Positions 1 through 10,989 of a stretch of 64,000 bases of DNA are shown here, piece by piece. Both the position numbers and the translations under genes were made by a program. Location: the NCBI GenBank assembly GCA_009602735.1, contig WELA01013861.1:113425-177424 (forward strand), given 5' to 3'. The notes below the pieces were generated by a model, which did not search any database, was not told the DNA's origin, and was given only the letters and a program-made list of their open reading frames with translations. The DNA is from Mesotaenium endlicherianum (lineage: Eukaryota; Streptophyta; Zygnematophyceae; Zygnematales; Mesotaeniaceae). How positions within the stretch are numbered: position 1 is the stretch's first letter; the number at the start of each line of letters is the position of its first letter.

Positions 1-289
1 CCCCCCCCCCCCCCCCTTCTAAAGAAATGATTGACCAATTCTGGACGAAATTGACCGTCTTACGACACGCAGTGACTACCATCCACCTCCTGCTCATTCT
101 ATGGGCTGGAATCCAGATGAGCACACGATGGCTCTCCCAATAACTTCCCCCATAACCTCTAACTGCACATGAGATGCAACAAGATCAGACCCACAAGTCT
201 GACGTCCGAAACGTGCTTGAAGAAGACACTTCCATCATTTTGCACAGGAGAGGAAAGCTGAGGCATCAAGAACAAGATTGTCCACTCAC

Positions 290-1260
290 CAAATCCTTCA
301 GGATCCTTCTTCAGAAATTTCATGAGGTAGTTGTCTGTTGGAAGGTTCTGGTCGCTGAAGTAGAATTCAACCTGCCCATGCCCATGCCCATGCCCATGCT
401 CAAGCCATGAATGATCTGATATCTGCCCAACTGCATCTAAACACGTGCACGATGGGTGAGTGCACCTGCAAGAGAGGGACAGGAAAAGACCACAGACGTA
501 CCTGCTTCATCAATTTGGCCTTGACGTCTCTCATGTCTGAGATTTCAAGATGATGGCCCTGATCAGATGATGCGTCTTGATGCTGCCTCCCCTTGCTTGG
601 AGATCCTTGATGACCCGGCTGCTGGTTGGCATTTCTCTGCCTAGCAGGTAAATCAATGGCTTTAGCCTGTTGTGCATCGTGCTGCTGACCCCCTTTACTG
701 TGCGATTCGTGAGGCTGGCTCCCTTTGCCATGGCCTTTTTTCTGCTTCTGTTGCTGCTGCTGTTGCTGGCGTGCAACAGAAGAGCTCAAGAATTGGTCGG
801 GATGCACTTGAGGCGGGAAAGAGCCAGAAGTAGGCACACCATACGACATGTTCCGAACAGCTCCTGATGGACTCGGCAAAACGGGCAGAAAAGAAAGAAT
901 ACCAGGTGTCTGGGCAATAAGAGGTCCCTGAGCAGGAGTCTGATTAATCAGAGGAGGTGCAGCAGATGCCAATTGAGGTGCAGTAGATGGGGTGGGCTGG
1001 GTAGCTGCAGCAGCAGGGCCTAGCACTCCTGCATGCTTAGGAACAAACGCAGGGGCTTTTGCATTCAGCTTGCTCAAAGAGAGTGATCTGGTCAAGGATC
1101 CCTCTCCTTCGTCGTCTTCCATGCGCATATCCAAATTGTCTGGAAGCTGTTCAACTGCAAGCTGAGCACTTTCAGAAGAGTCTGGGCCAACAGTCACCCT
1201 TGTTGGAGAGAGAAGAGGTGAAGAAAGAAGGCCATCAGAAGGACCGGGAGCTGCTGCCAT
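290..1260 (-). CDS. LARP6-like La-motif RNA-binding protein, 5' part (partial)
   Basis: Two exons are visible: 502-1260 (start ATG at 1260, ends in phase 0 at a CAG|GTACGT donor) and 290-371 (after a GGGCAG acceptor, ending at a GT donor). The rest lies off the left edge or beyond the intron at 1-289, which contains a C homopolymer. Residues about 63-74 read SKLNAKAPAFVP, a good PAM2 motif (consensus LNxxAxxFxP). In plant LARP6b/c that motif binds the MLLE domain of poly(A)-binding protein. A poly-Gln run and a basic, His/Gln/Ser-rich linker follow. Exon 2 begins VEFYFSDQNLPTDNYLMKFL, the start of the La motif, which binds RNA 3' ends or structured RNA. PAM2 plus La motif points to the LARP6b/c branch. 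An RRM should follow but is not in view. An upstream 5'-UTR exon is possible because an acceptor-like TTGGCAG precedes the ATG. Expected role: cytoplasmic mRNA binding with PABP. Confidence 0.75.
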
Positions 1261-2932
1261 GGCTCCTGCCAATAAGACCAGCAGACCTCATCAAAACAAG
1301 GCTAATTGGGAATGATTCAGGGTAGTCAAGTTTATCTCGATTCCGTGCATATCGGATATCAGCATCGACAATAAGATTAGATTCTTGTAAGACACCCGCT
1401 ATTGACCTAGTTACGAACACATTAGCCCCCATGTATAATTCTGACCGGAAGAAGAAACCTTCATGCTGTCAAGTGCATACCACAAGAGTAACTTCTCTTC
1501 CTGCACTAAGGTCGAAGCAATTAGAAGTTATCGACAAGATCACGACGGTACATATGTAAACTGGTAGGAAAGCACAAACATTCCACGTGCATGCTGCAAC
1601 GTGTTACCTCCCCTCGGGTATACGTTTGGTGGTAGTAAGTATCCATCACTAACCTGATGTCAACCCTTTAATATGATGAGCCCATCATACTGGAGGAAGT
1701 CACGGGGGTGGAGAATCTAATTCCTTCCGGTGTCCTTCAAAAGGATGAGGTTGTGAGGAGGCTCTATATGGGCAGAGCATGCATGGCCGGAATGGGCAGT
1801 CGCTGTTCCGCAACTACACGACCCCGAGGTGGACCAGCATGGTACAGCGTGGTACAGCGTCATGCTGCATGCTGCGGTCCGCGGATATTAATCTCCATGT
1901 TCTCCACTCACCGACACTGATAATTCATGAACACGTACTTCCATCTTATTTGTGTGCACTTGTCTGACGCTGGACGTCGGCGTTCAAGCGTTCAATGTAG
2001 GCACACACCCGCACACGATGTGCAAATAGAAGTGTTTGAAAGCGTCAACATGCAACGACGCCCATGCACATCTTGACGCAGCGGCCTCAAAAACGCAACT
2101 TTGTACTCGCCTCGGAACTGCAGTAAGAAACTGTGAAATTCTGGGCCTTCGTTAGATACTCGTTGATAGTCGTTCGTCCTTGATCTGGCTGGCGATTTGG
2201 GATCGGGGCAGAGCAACAAGCATGATATCAGTTGTTGATGAAGCTTTACTTTCTCCAAAGAGTTGAGCTCACCATTGATTGCTTTGCTCTTAGGAGCCCG
2301 TTATGATTGCCAGAGCTTTAGTCACAGACGCGGGAGTTTTCCTCAATGGTGCAACTAATGGGGAATATGTGACAAATACGGGCCATTCTCTGCCCTATGA
2401 GGGTAGTGAGAGTATCCTTTACAGAGTAAAAGGCGAGCACCGCCTCCAAATTCATTGATGGATTACCTTCCGTCAGCATCAAATTTGTTGCTCGACATTT
2501 GGTATCTTCGGAAGGGTAGACATTTTCCTGACTGTACTGATTGCATGCGCATGGATGTGTTTCGTACTTTAACCTTTGGCCTATATATTGAAATCTTCTG
2601 ATAGATGTGGACAAACTTTGGCGAAATGAGAGAAAGGGGCCATGTAGTTCAGTCAGTAAGAACAAAATTAAGAAGTAAAAATACAGCTCCAAACTGACTC
2701 CACGTTTTCCTCCCCTTCAAGTCACAAAGATGACCAACTTAATTGTCATTAACCCCAGAAAAAGCAAGCGGTCTGAAGCGCAAGCTTAATGACTGCAAGT
2801 CACGCCTCAGTGGGCCCCACGTTCATGTCGAGTACCACGGCCTTACGAGGTAATTCGTCGTAGCAGATGCTTGCTTAGGCTTGAAGCTATTGCTCCTTCA
2901 CTGCATCAAGGCATCGTAAGTTGACGTGGTAG
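1261..2932. other. Intergenic region between LARP6-like and ZCCHC8-like genes
   Basis: This stretch separates the divergent 5' ends of the minus-strand LARP6-like gene and the plus-strand ZCCHC8-like gene. It must hold both promoters and probably the first exon(s) of the ZCCHC8-like gene. A minus-strand open stretch at 2318-2692 starts with TTG, not ATG, and resembles nothing I know. I see no RNA gene or transposon. Confidence 0.5.
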
Positions 2933-5770
2933 GGTAACAATGAGCAGTGGGTGCATGTGCGCAGGGAGAGCAAGGGGAAGCTGGAAAGCCTGCTGCAGGC
3001 ATGGGCTGTGTGGCAGGCTGACCGTGACGATGAGCGTGGCCCACGGCAACTTGCGGTGCTCCACTTCTTTCTCGTTCTCAGTTTTCTTCTTTGCATCCGT
3101 CCATCGCCTTCCTGCACTCTCTCAAATGACCAGTGTCAGCCCCAACACAATAGAGAGCAGTGTGACCTGCCCGTGAGTGCGTGCCCCCCCCCACTTGAGC
3201 AAGCACGCGGCAGAAGTGCTCATGAGCTCACGCAGATGCAGACCATGACCGTGTTGCAGTCCTCCGTTTTGAAGACGACAGGCTTGCTGGGAGCATGTGG
3301 TGCCGTCCGAGGATATCTAGGGGCACCGGGGAATCTTGTCTGGTCCAGTCTACGTCTATCATTTCTGTCCACACACGTATCCATGCCTACGGCAGGCAGG
3401 GTTCAGCATCCCGCAGGGGGGGGGGGGGGACGGGTCCTCCTGCCCACGTGACTCTCTGGTTCCCTTGTCCGTAACATGAGATAGCAGCTTGTAACCCCAT
3501 GGATATTGAGCGTAGAAGGGGAAGTCGGGGTGGCTTTCTTCCTGTCACTCCCCTCCTCCTCAGAGGCGCTTGCACTTGTGCTCCCTGCTGAGACTGGCAG
3601 GAGGGGGAGAAGGAGGGGGAGACATTGAGCGGCCGCTGCGTGGTGTTTCCCGCTCTCCCACTCCCAAGGCACACCCTCATGGTACTCCCACTACTGCTTG
3701 CACTCCGGCGCTCTTCTCTCCTTTTCTTCCTGGGTCGCTCTTCTGCAAGTCCCTTGCTGTTGTTTTCTGGGGTCCTCATCGGGTATTGTCGTGTTTGCGC
3801 GTGCAAGCGGCTATCTGCACTCTGCAGAAGTTCTGGATGGACATCCCGCAGCCCCCCCACACCAGCAGCGCGCAGGCGCGGGCGGGGGGCGGCAGCAAGG
3901 GCTTCAACGCGGAGTACGATGCCGGCAATCAGGTGCCGCTGTACGACCGTGGCACCCCCACGCCCCTGGCGCCGTCGTCGTCGGCGTCCTCCTCCTCCTC
4001 CTCGTCCCCCGCGTCCACGTGAGAGCCCGTCCGCCCCTCGCTCACCTCATTCACTCTGACGTCCTCATCGTCTCCAAGAGCGTCAGCCGGGCACTCATGG
4101 GCGTGTCTCCTTCTGGAGGGGGACGCGTCTTGGCTGTGTTCAGGAGAGAGGGCGGGGCTGGCAGATGCTTCAACTGCGGGTCGTACGTGCACAGCCTCAA
4201 GGAGTGCAAGAGGAGGCTGGACCGCGCGGCCATTGGCGCCGCGCGCGAGCGCCAGCAGCAGCAGCATCCCGCTGGCAGAAGGGGCGGCACCTCTGCGTCG
4301 CGGGGCCCGCCCCCTCGGTACCACGAGAGCGCCCAAGAAGGGGCTGCTGGCAGCGCGCCCCAGTTTGATGACCTGACTCCCGGCACCCTCAGCGCTGAGC
4401 TGCGCTCGGCTTTGGGCCTCCAGGTGGGCGGGCCTGCCTCTCTTTCTCTCTCTCGCGCTCCCACCCTGTAGGGGGTGGTGTTGTTCGAGGTAAACATGGA
4501 AGTTTATGTAGTGTGACGGGGAGGGGTGTGGGCTTGGGTGGAAGAGCAGGATCTGGATCCGCCGCCCTGGCTGCAGCGTATGAGGCAGCTGGGCATTCCT
4601 CCCGCCTATCAAGGTTACCCCCCCTCCTCCTTCGCCTCCATCTGCTTGCGTGCTGCATGTGGGCAAGTCAGGAAAGGGGTGGTACAACTGGTGGGTGATG
4701 CGGCTGCTTTCCTCTTGATGATGATGATGACGATGATGATGATCACATACGCCAAGTTCTGCTGGTGCTCCTCAGATGTGTCGCACTGGGACGACGACAC
4801 CAACGATGACGACCATGATGGCGACTCCATTGTCGTGGTAGGAGACGCGGAAGCGCCCAGTGTCGTAAATGGGAGCGCGGAGGTAAAACGGGAGGAGGCC
4901 GAAGCGGAGGAAGGGGAGATGAAGGAGGAGCAGGTCGAGGAGCCCCCAAAGAGAGGAGTGGCAGAACCTGTGCCGGGGGGGACGAAGCATCAGCAGCAGC
5001 CGCAGCAGCAGCCAGCTGCAAGAGCATTGCCGTTTCCAGGTGTGAACGCGCCTCCGCCGCCCGGGGCAGACCCGCATAAGTGGGTCTCTCATGAGCCTCC
5101 AGCAGCCGCCCTTATGCGCCCTCCCCCGCACCCGGCAGTGGTCATTCCGAGGCCCATTTACGTGCCGCCGCCGCCAGTCTATAGCCACAGCCATAGTGGA
5201 GCTGCAGTGTCTCCAGAGCACTCTGGCTGGCCCACCCCCCCTCCGCACCCCCAACCCCACCTGCAGCCCCACCAGGATGAGGAGGAGCCTGAGGAAGGCG
5301 AAATGCGGCAGCCGCAGCCCACTGGCACGCCCACAGCTGCTGCACCGCCCCCCCTACCTCAGTACACTCCACCCCCTCCACCACCCCCTCCCCCCCCATC
5401 TCCGTCCCCGTCTCCGTCCCCGCGGGGCGCGCTTCTCACACCTCCTTACCCGGCGCCAACATCTAGTTGGTTCCAGGCACCGGTGGCGTATGACTCGAGC
5501 AGGTACACATGGGCCGGGCGTGCCCAGTACAGTAACGGCTGTAATCAGTACAGGTATGAAGCAGACCCTTCCAGGTGGGGGGTTCAAGCAGAGGCAGTGC
5601 AGAATCATCATCAGGGGGCTGACGACCCTCAGGGGTTTGAGGCCTGGGCCCGCGCCCAGGCTGCACTCTCAGCCATGCAGGATGCCCCCTCACCTAGCGC
5701 TGCTGGTGGTTCCCTGGTGCCCTCCCTTCCTCGCGTGGACAGCTTGCCAGACATGGATGTAGGCATGTAA
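2933..5770 (+). CDS. ZCCHC8-like CCHC zinc-knuckle / PSP-domain protein (5' end unresolved)
   Basis: Relative of animal ZCCHC8 and plant PSP-domain zinc-knuckle proteins, nuclear RNA-processing factors; ZCCHC8 is a subunit of the nuclear exosome targeting complex. Well-supported exons are 3828-4018, 4144-4423, 4550-4613 and 4776-5770 (TAA), all with GT-AG introns and agreeing phases. Exon 3828 encodes KFWMDIPQ and VPLYDRGT, which match the conserved FWxD...VPLYDRG stretch of the plant family. Exon 4144 holds the zinc knuckle CFNCGSYVHSLKEC and the start of the PSP domain (FDDLTPGTLSAELRSALGLQ). Exon 4550 completes it (DPPPWLQRMRQLGIPPAYQ). The last exon is acidic, then Pro-rich and disordered. 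An earlier exon at 2933 to about 3055 (reading EQWVHVRRESKGKLESLLQ) fits the family's conserved W-rich N-terminal segment. Its ends and the true start ATG are not resolved, and further exons may lie in 3056-3827. The intron 4614-4775 contains a GAT microsatellite. Confidence 0.8.
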
Positions 5771-6424
5771 GGATGGCAACAGTGGGTGGTAACGTGGATT
5801 GATTGAACACACCTACACAACCGACTTAACATTGTGGCCATCTGGCTGATGATTGACCATGTACAGCACATTTTTATACCTGTAAATCCTTGAAAATATA
5901 TAATGCCTTCCCTTTCACTAAATAACCATTCTGGCCTTCGAAGCCTATCGCAAGATTGGCTGGGCTTTGCCAATGTGCCGCTTGGATCATACAAAGAGGT
6001 TCTTGAGATGCCTAGCCGAGCCAGGGAGCAATATCAGTCTCACCACTCCAATCATTGCTCTCATTGTGTCGCACTCCGCAAGCATTACTGTAGATATGAA
6101 CTGAAACTGCATGGATCGATAGACCAGGGACTTTTGTTGGGTGCTTTTAGGATGACTTCAATTTGTGGCGATGCTCCCACACTGGAAGTCGCGGATGCAA
6201 ATCTGGACAAGATGTTGCATGCTCGTGGTTCACGTAATTTTAAGGCGAATTGTATTGCTGTGCTTGCTCCACCCGCTACAGTGACTTCTGGGTTTGTTAT
6301 TTTTGCTCTGAAGAAAGACCTTATTGTTGCCCCAATTTGACTTGGAAAAAAGCCCGAGAAATTTTTTATGGACACTTTATACAAAGACATGCAAGCACCA
6401 CCCCAGGAAACAGTAATGCTCGAC
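5771..6424. other. Convergent 3' intergenic spacer
   Basis: This lies between the 3' ends of the ZCCHC8-like gene (plus) and COG6 (minus), so it should carry both 3' UTRs. A plus-strand open stretch at 5903-6340 (145 codons) has no recognisable motif and is probably chance. No repeat or RNA gene is seen. Confidence 0.6.
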
Positions 6425-9400
6425 TTATATTCCAAGAATGGTCCTCATCTGGTCTGGCGTGTGCCGAAGCATGGAGCGCGGTGCTTGGTAGCCACTGCTG
6501 GGGTCCAGCACTACTTGGTAGAGAGTGGCGTAGGCATCTGCAAGGGCGGAAGAGACCCGCGAGCATGCTTCGGTTCTCAGCCGGGGCACTTGCAGCAGCT
6601 CGTACTCTGCCAGTGCCCCCTGGCTGCCAGCCAGAAGGGCAAACAAGGAGCGCAAGGACTCTGCCAGAGCCTCAGGGGCCATCTCGGGAAGCTGCGCAAG
6701 AGGGACTGCGTCCTCCGCAGACGAGCTCTCCTCCTGCCGCAGACGCACCAGCGCTACTTTGCTGCCCAGCTCACATCGGCTCAGAATCCTATCCACCTGT
6801 TCCAGGCATCCCCCGCATATGCTCCTCCTGAAGTCAGCTCACAATGCGCATGAAATTGCAAAGAGCCAACATCAACCGCACAACTGCAGCATGAAGTAGA
6901 GCAGAGCACATAGCAACAGACCTTAGCGTTCCTTGAAGATTGGCAGGCAACTTCTGGCAGCTGGAGCTGAGCAGAGCTACGAAAACAGCAGAGGTGAGAT
7001 CTGCGGAGGAAGAGGCCCAACCTCGCCATCGACAAGAAGAGCCATGTGGGCCTCGATGGTGTCGCCCAGCTGTGCCACACGCAGCGATGCGGCCTCGTGG
7101 CCCACCAGCGGGTGCTGCACTGCTGCCAGGCAGTTGATGAGGAACAGCCGCCTCAGAGCCTCCACGCCCTGAGAGCACAAGGCAAAGGAGCACCACTTGA
7201 GGGTAGGGCCACCGCCAGCCAAAACTCTTAACCTGCCACCTGCGTGCTGGCCTTGTCCCCAGACACCTGCTGACTGCACCTCCTGCAGCTTGTGGGCGTG
7301 CATGAGTAGTACGTACCAAGGGTGAGGCGGAAGCTGAGGCCTCGGCTGATGCGGACACAGACGAGGACGACGACTGCCGCGAGAAGCTTGAGGCTCCAGC
7401 AGTCGCATGGCTGCCCATACTGCTGTTGATGCGTCTCATGCTCCCACCTGTGGCAGCGTCCTCGCGTGCGGATCCGCCCCTCCTGAGAGACGGCAGCGGC
7501 AGCGCCTTCTTTGTGCCATACGCCTCAGCTGCTCTCTCGCACATCTGCTTGTCACAACAGCAATCAAGGTGTCTGCCGGTCACCCTCAGCCCCTTGGTGA
7601 AGCAGTTGCCCGGCTGACTGGCTGCCGGGGCCACAAGCAGAGACGACACTTTCCCAGCAGCAGCAGTCTCACCTGGTGTAAAGGGTCCAGTAAGGCAGCC
7701 ATGACGGGCTCAAAGTCGGGCTTGGGCACCGCCGCTGGCACCATCATGCGGCTGTGCGTGTCCAGCAGCTCCAGCAGCAGCCCCACCGTCTCGGCCACTG
7801 CAGGCGGCGGGGACAGGTCGGCAGCCACCGCGGGCGGGTAGCGAAGGAGCTTGTCACCGCGCGCCCTCATGATGTCGAAGAAGGTGCGCTGTGCCGTCTC
7901 CAGGATCTCCACAAGCGTCACCGACAGCGCCGCCTCTGTCCCCAGCAGCTCTATGATCTGCACTCACTGCACCCCGGCGGGCTCCCCACCCCCCATCACT
8001 ACTGCTACTACTACTACTACGACTGGGTGGCTTCGTCTAAGTCTCCACTTCCGCCTTTTCTGATGAGTCGGGAGTTAAACACGTGGGCCCGCCAGTTGGC
8101 AAGAGGAAAAGTGGGAGGGAGGGAGGGACGGACCGTGTGGCTGTAGAAGGCCAGCAGGTTGGACAGCTTGTAGGCCAGGTGCAGGCTGGGATGCGCCGTG
8201 AGCACCTGCTCCACGCGCACACGGAAGGGCCGGCACACGCCCTCAAACACGCGGTCCAGCACCGACACCATGTCCGCCTCCACCGCTGCCGCCCGCTGGC
8301 CCTCTGCCGTGGACGCCGCCGCCGCCGAGAGGCGACGAGAGGAGAACTCCCGACTGCTCTCTGAGACATCGTCTGCGCTGAACAGCGCCATGGCCAGCTC
8401 CCTCTCCGACGCCAGTGCCTGTCAACTAGACACTGCGTCTCGCAGTCAGTCACTGGTGCCTTGCCTCGGAGCTGAGCTAAGGCCAGCCTGCCAGCCTGCA
8501 GTATGGCACTGCAGAGAGAGTGGGGGGGAGCGGGTGCTAGCCCTCTCACCTGATGCAGCCAGGCAAGCATGTCGCCCACGTAGCGCAGGGGATCGTGCGC
8601 ATGCACCTCCATGGGGCGCGGCATTCCTCCGGGGCCCCCCCGGGTGAGGGCACTGATGAATCGCCGGAACAGCGCATTGTGCCTCGTGTTTGCCACCTGC
8701 GCTTTGTCAGTTGCCCCCCCCAGCCTTTCAAAGTCACTTTTGATCGGACAGCTATCAAGCATCATCACCACCACCACCAACAGCAGCTGCAGCAGCTCGA
8801 GTTTGAAATAAGGGCGGGGGGCAGGACGTATGTATGCCCATCAAAGAAAGTGGGAGAGGCACCTCTTCTGCACAATACTTGAAAAGGACAGGCCTCTCCC
8901 GCAACGAGCGCGACGCCGTCTTGAGCAGGTCACTGACTTCCGGGTTGTCGCTGTCGCCCAGGCTGCGACACTCCGCCTGCACCCACCTGCACCAGTAACA
9001 CCACCACAGCCCATGCTCCCATAATCATTTGTCCGTCACGCTCCTTGCATCGTGAGCCACTTGTGTGACATGATTACAAGAAGGCAATTCATACCTGGCC
9101 CTCCAGCGGACTTACCTGCAGAGTCGCTCGTATGCACCTTCTTGGTACACGGCCATCACGTCCATCAGCTCCAGGCCAGCTCGCTGCAGCCCCCCACCAG
9201 GGCGAACGTGCTCTATGTTAGCAACGCGCAGCACATAGCGTGCGAGAAGGGAGCATGGATGCTCGAAGAGAAAGTCCAATGGCTGCAGCGGGTGCACTCT
9301 GACCTGATGGTGCATTCTGAGCAGCACTTTGCAGTTGGAGTGGATCTCCTGCACGCGCGCCAGCGCCCTGAAGAAGCTCTCATCCAGGTCCTCCTCCCGC

Positions 9401-10440
9401 AGCGCATTGATCTGCGCATGGGAAAAGGACGGCTTGAATAGCGCCCTCTGACAAGGCCCCCACAGATGCAGAGTTGCGCATGGCTACTCGATTGAAAAGA
9501 CGGGCTGCTTCAAGGGTACGACTGGTTGCTTGATGGAAAAGAGGGGTTGCCCCATGGACCTGCATGACCCAACAGTGCCTGCCTGGAAGGCCGGAGCAGT
9601 ACCTCCTGCTGGGTAAGCTGATAGTTATGAAGGAAGGAGGCCACAAGCTCCTGACGCTTTGTGGTGCTCTCCAGCTCTGTTTTCAGCCTCTCTGTTGCCA
9701 CCACCATGTCCCCAGTTGTGGCCGAACAAGTGCTCAGCGCCTTGGCAATCCTGCTCAACGAAAACCATCGCAACCAAGAAGAGTTTAGATTGCCAGAGCA
9801 TTTACAAAGTATGCATGTTTGAGGCAGTGTACACAAATTGGCAGGTTCCACCTAGCAACCTACTGAAAATTCACAACCTGCACCCTCTTCTTCCCTTTCA
9901 GCATGCTCATCTGGTGCCCTTCCTTATAGCCTAAATGACCACCTGACGGCCACAGACGAAAAGGGACGACGAGTCCATTCACCGCCAGTATTTCGCCCAT
10001 TGAAAACGACTTGAAGCAAAAACTGTACAGGCATTAAATTGACAAGGAGCGTTGGAAATTACCTATCACAACATTCCGCAAGGCCTTGTACTTCGACTTC
10101 AACTGCATCTAAGGCCTGCAACATCACGCCATCTCCCCCCGTAATTGGTTATACGCTTAAATAAGGAAAAGTAGTAGGCGAAGGAGCAAGAGGTTAGGAG
10201 AAAAGATTCAGCCAGCTTGATCACCTTCTGAGCAGCCTCAGACGACTCCAGAAATTCTTCATTGATAGACAAACCCCTTCTTTCAATTGTTTTTCTCAAA
10301 TTACGGCGAGCCTGCAATGAGTTATCAGAGTAGAATGCTGATAAAGTGCTCAGTGATGCCAAAAGCTCTGGAGAATCAGTCCGTGTTTCCAACACTTTCT
10401 TAAGCTTCCTTGACAAACCAGCAGCAAGCATTGTGCTCAT
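6425..10440 (-). CDS. COG6: Conserved oligomeric Golgi complex subunit 6 (COG6)
   Basis: COG6 belongs to lobe B of the eight-subunit COG tether, which guides retrograde vesicle traffic within the Golgi. Twelve exons on the minus strand: 10225-10440, 10063-10115, 9603-9750, 9304-9411, 9116-9183, 8863-8986, 8550-8696, 8134-8418, 7673-7957, 7317-7544, 7022-7168 and 6425-6796. All introns are GT-AG, phases agree, and the sum is 2181 nt (726 aa); plant COG6 is about 680 aa. Landmarks in order are [20 protein letters not shown] and the following [10 protein letters not shown] (N-terminus), [117 protein letters not shown], and the C-terminal [10 protein letters not shown], which matches the plant C-terminus exactly in form. 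A Ser/Ala-rich low-complexity insert in exon 10 accounts for the extra length. Start ATG 10440 is preferred because homology begins right after it. Confidence 0.95.
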
Positions 10441-10989
10441 GCTGTCCGACCCCGACAGGAGGAAAGGAGACGCAATTCAGCTATAGCCATGCATGACTGA
10501 ATACCAGAAGCTGTTTCGCTCGCAAATGATGAGGAAAAGTAAATTTCAAGAAGTAAATTACAATAATAATTGAACAAATTCATAGCCTGTGCATCTTCCG
10601 TCGTAGTCTAGTTGGTTAGGATACTCGGCTCTCACCCGAGAGACCCGGGTTCAAGTCCCGGCGACGGAGTAAACGCTGGTTCGTTTTGTATGTCGCAGCA
10701 AATCTGGATTGATGTCGCCAACAATTGTTGTGAATGCCGAGCATAGACCGTTATCTGCGCCTTGGACACCCTTCAAGTTGAGGAGCCCTTGTTCTGAGGA
10801 GTTTTCTACTCCATAGCATTGTGGCTGCGAGGGAGTGTTGACAGTCCCCGTATTCTGAGTTATAGAAAGTAGGAAAATTGTTGAAGAGGTAAGAACAAAA
10901 GTGAAAGAGGTCCACGGTTTCTGTAACTTTTTCTCAATTGCATTTGCTTGGGGTGCTGTAGGTAAGCGAATTTCGGGTTTCTCTGGAGG
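10441..10989. promoter_or_regulatory. Shared divergent promoter region of COG6 and eIF-related gene
   Basis: Only 549 bp separate the two start codons (COG6 at 10440 reading left, eIF-related at 10990 reading right), and a Pol III tRNA-Glu gene sits inside. Both 5' UTRs and promoters must therefore be compressed around the tRNA. No clear TATA box was identified. The role is inferred from gene layout only. Confidence 0.5.
10597..10669 (+). tRNA. trnE-CUC: tRNA-Glu (anticodon CUC)
   Basis: A 73 nt cloverleaf without intron. Acceptor stem TCCGTCG pairs with CGACGGA, with discriminator G at 10669. The anticodon arm is CTCGG-CTCTCAC-CCGAG with anticodon CTC in the loop. The T arm is CCGGG-TTCAAGT-CCCGG, and the D arm holds the internal A-box-like TAGTCTAGTTGG. 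CCA is not encoded, as expected for a eukaryotic nuclear gene. Confidence 0.96.

Noticed and set aside
2318-2692. 124-codon minus-strand frame
   Set aside because: Starts at TTG, no recognisable domain, no splice context.
5903-6340. 145-codon plus-strand frame between ZCCHC8-like and COG6
   Set aside because: No motif, lies in the convergent 3' spacer, composition like UTR.
8037-8780. 247-codon minus-strand frame overlapping COG6
   Set aside because: Shadow frame of COG6 exons 7-8 in another phase, rich in Arg/Cys as expected for a GC-rich off-frame reading.
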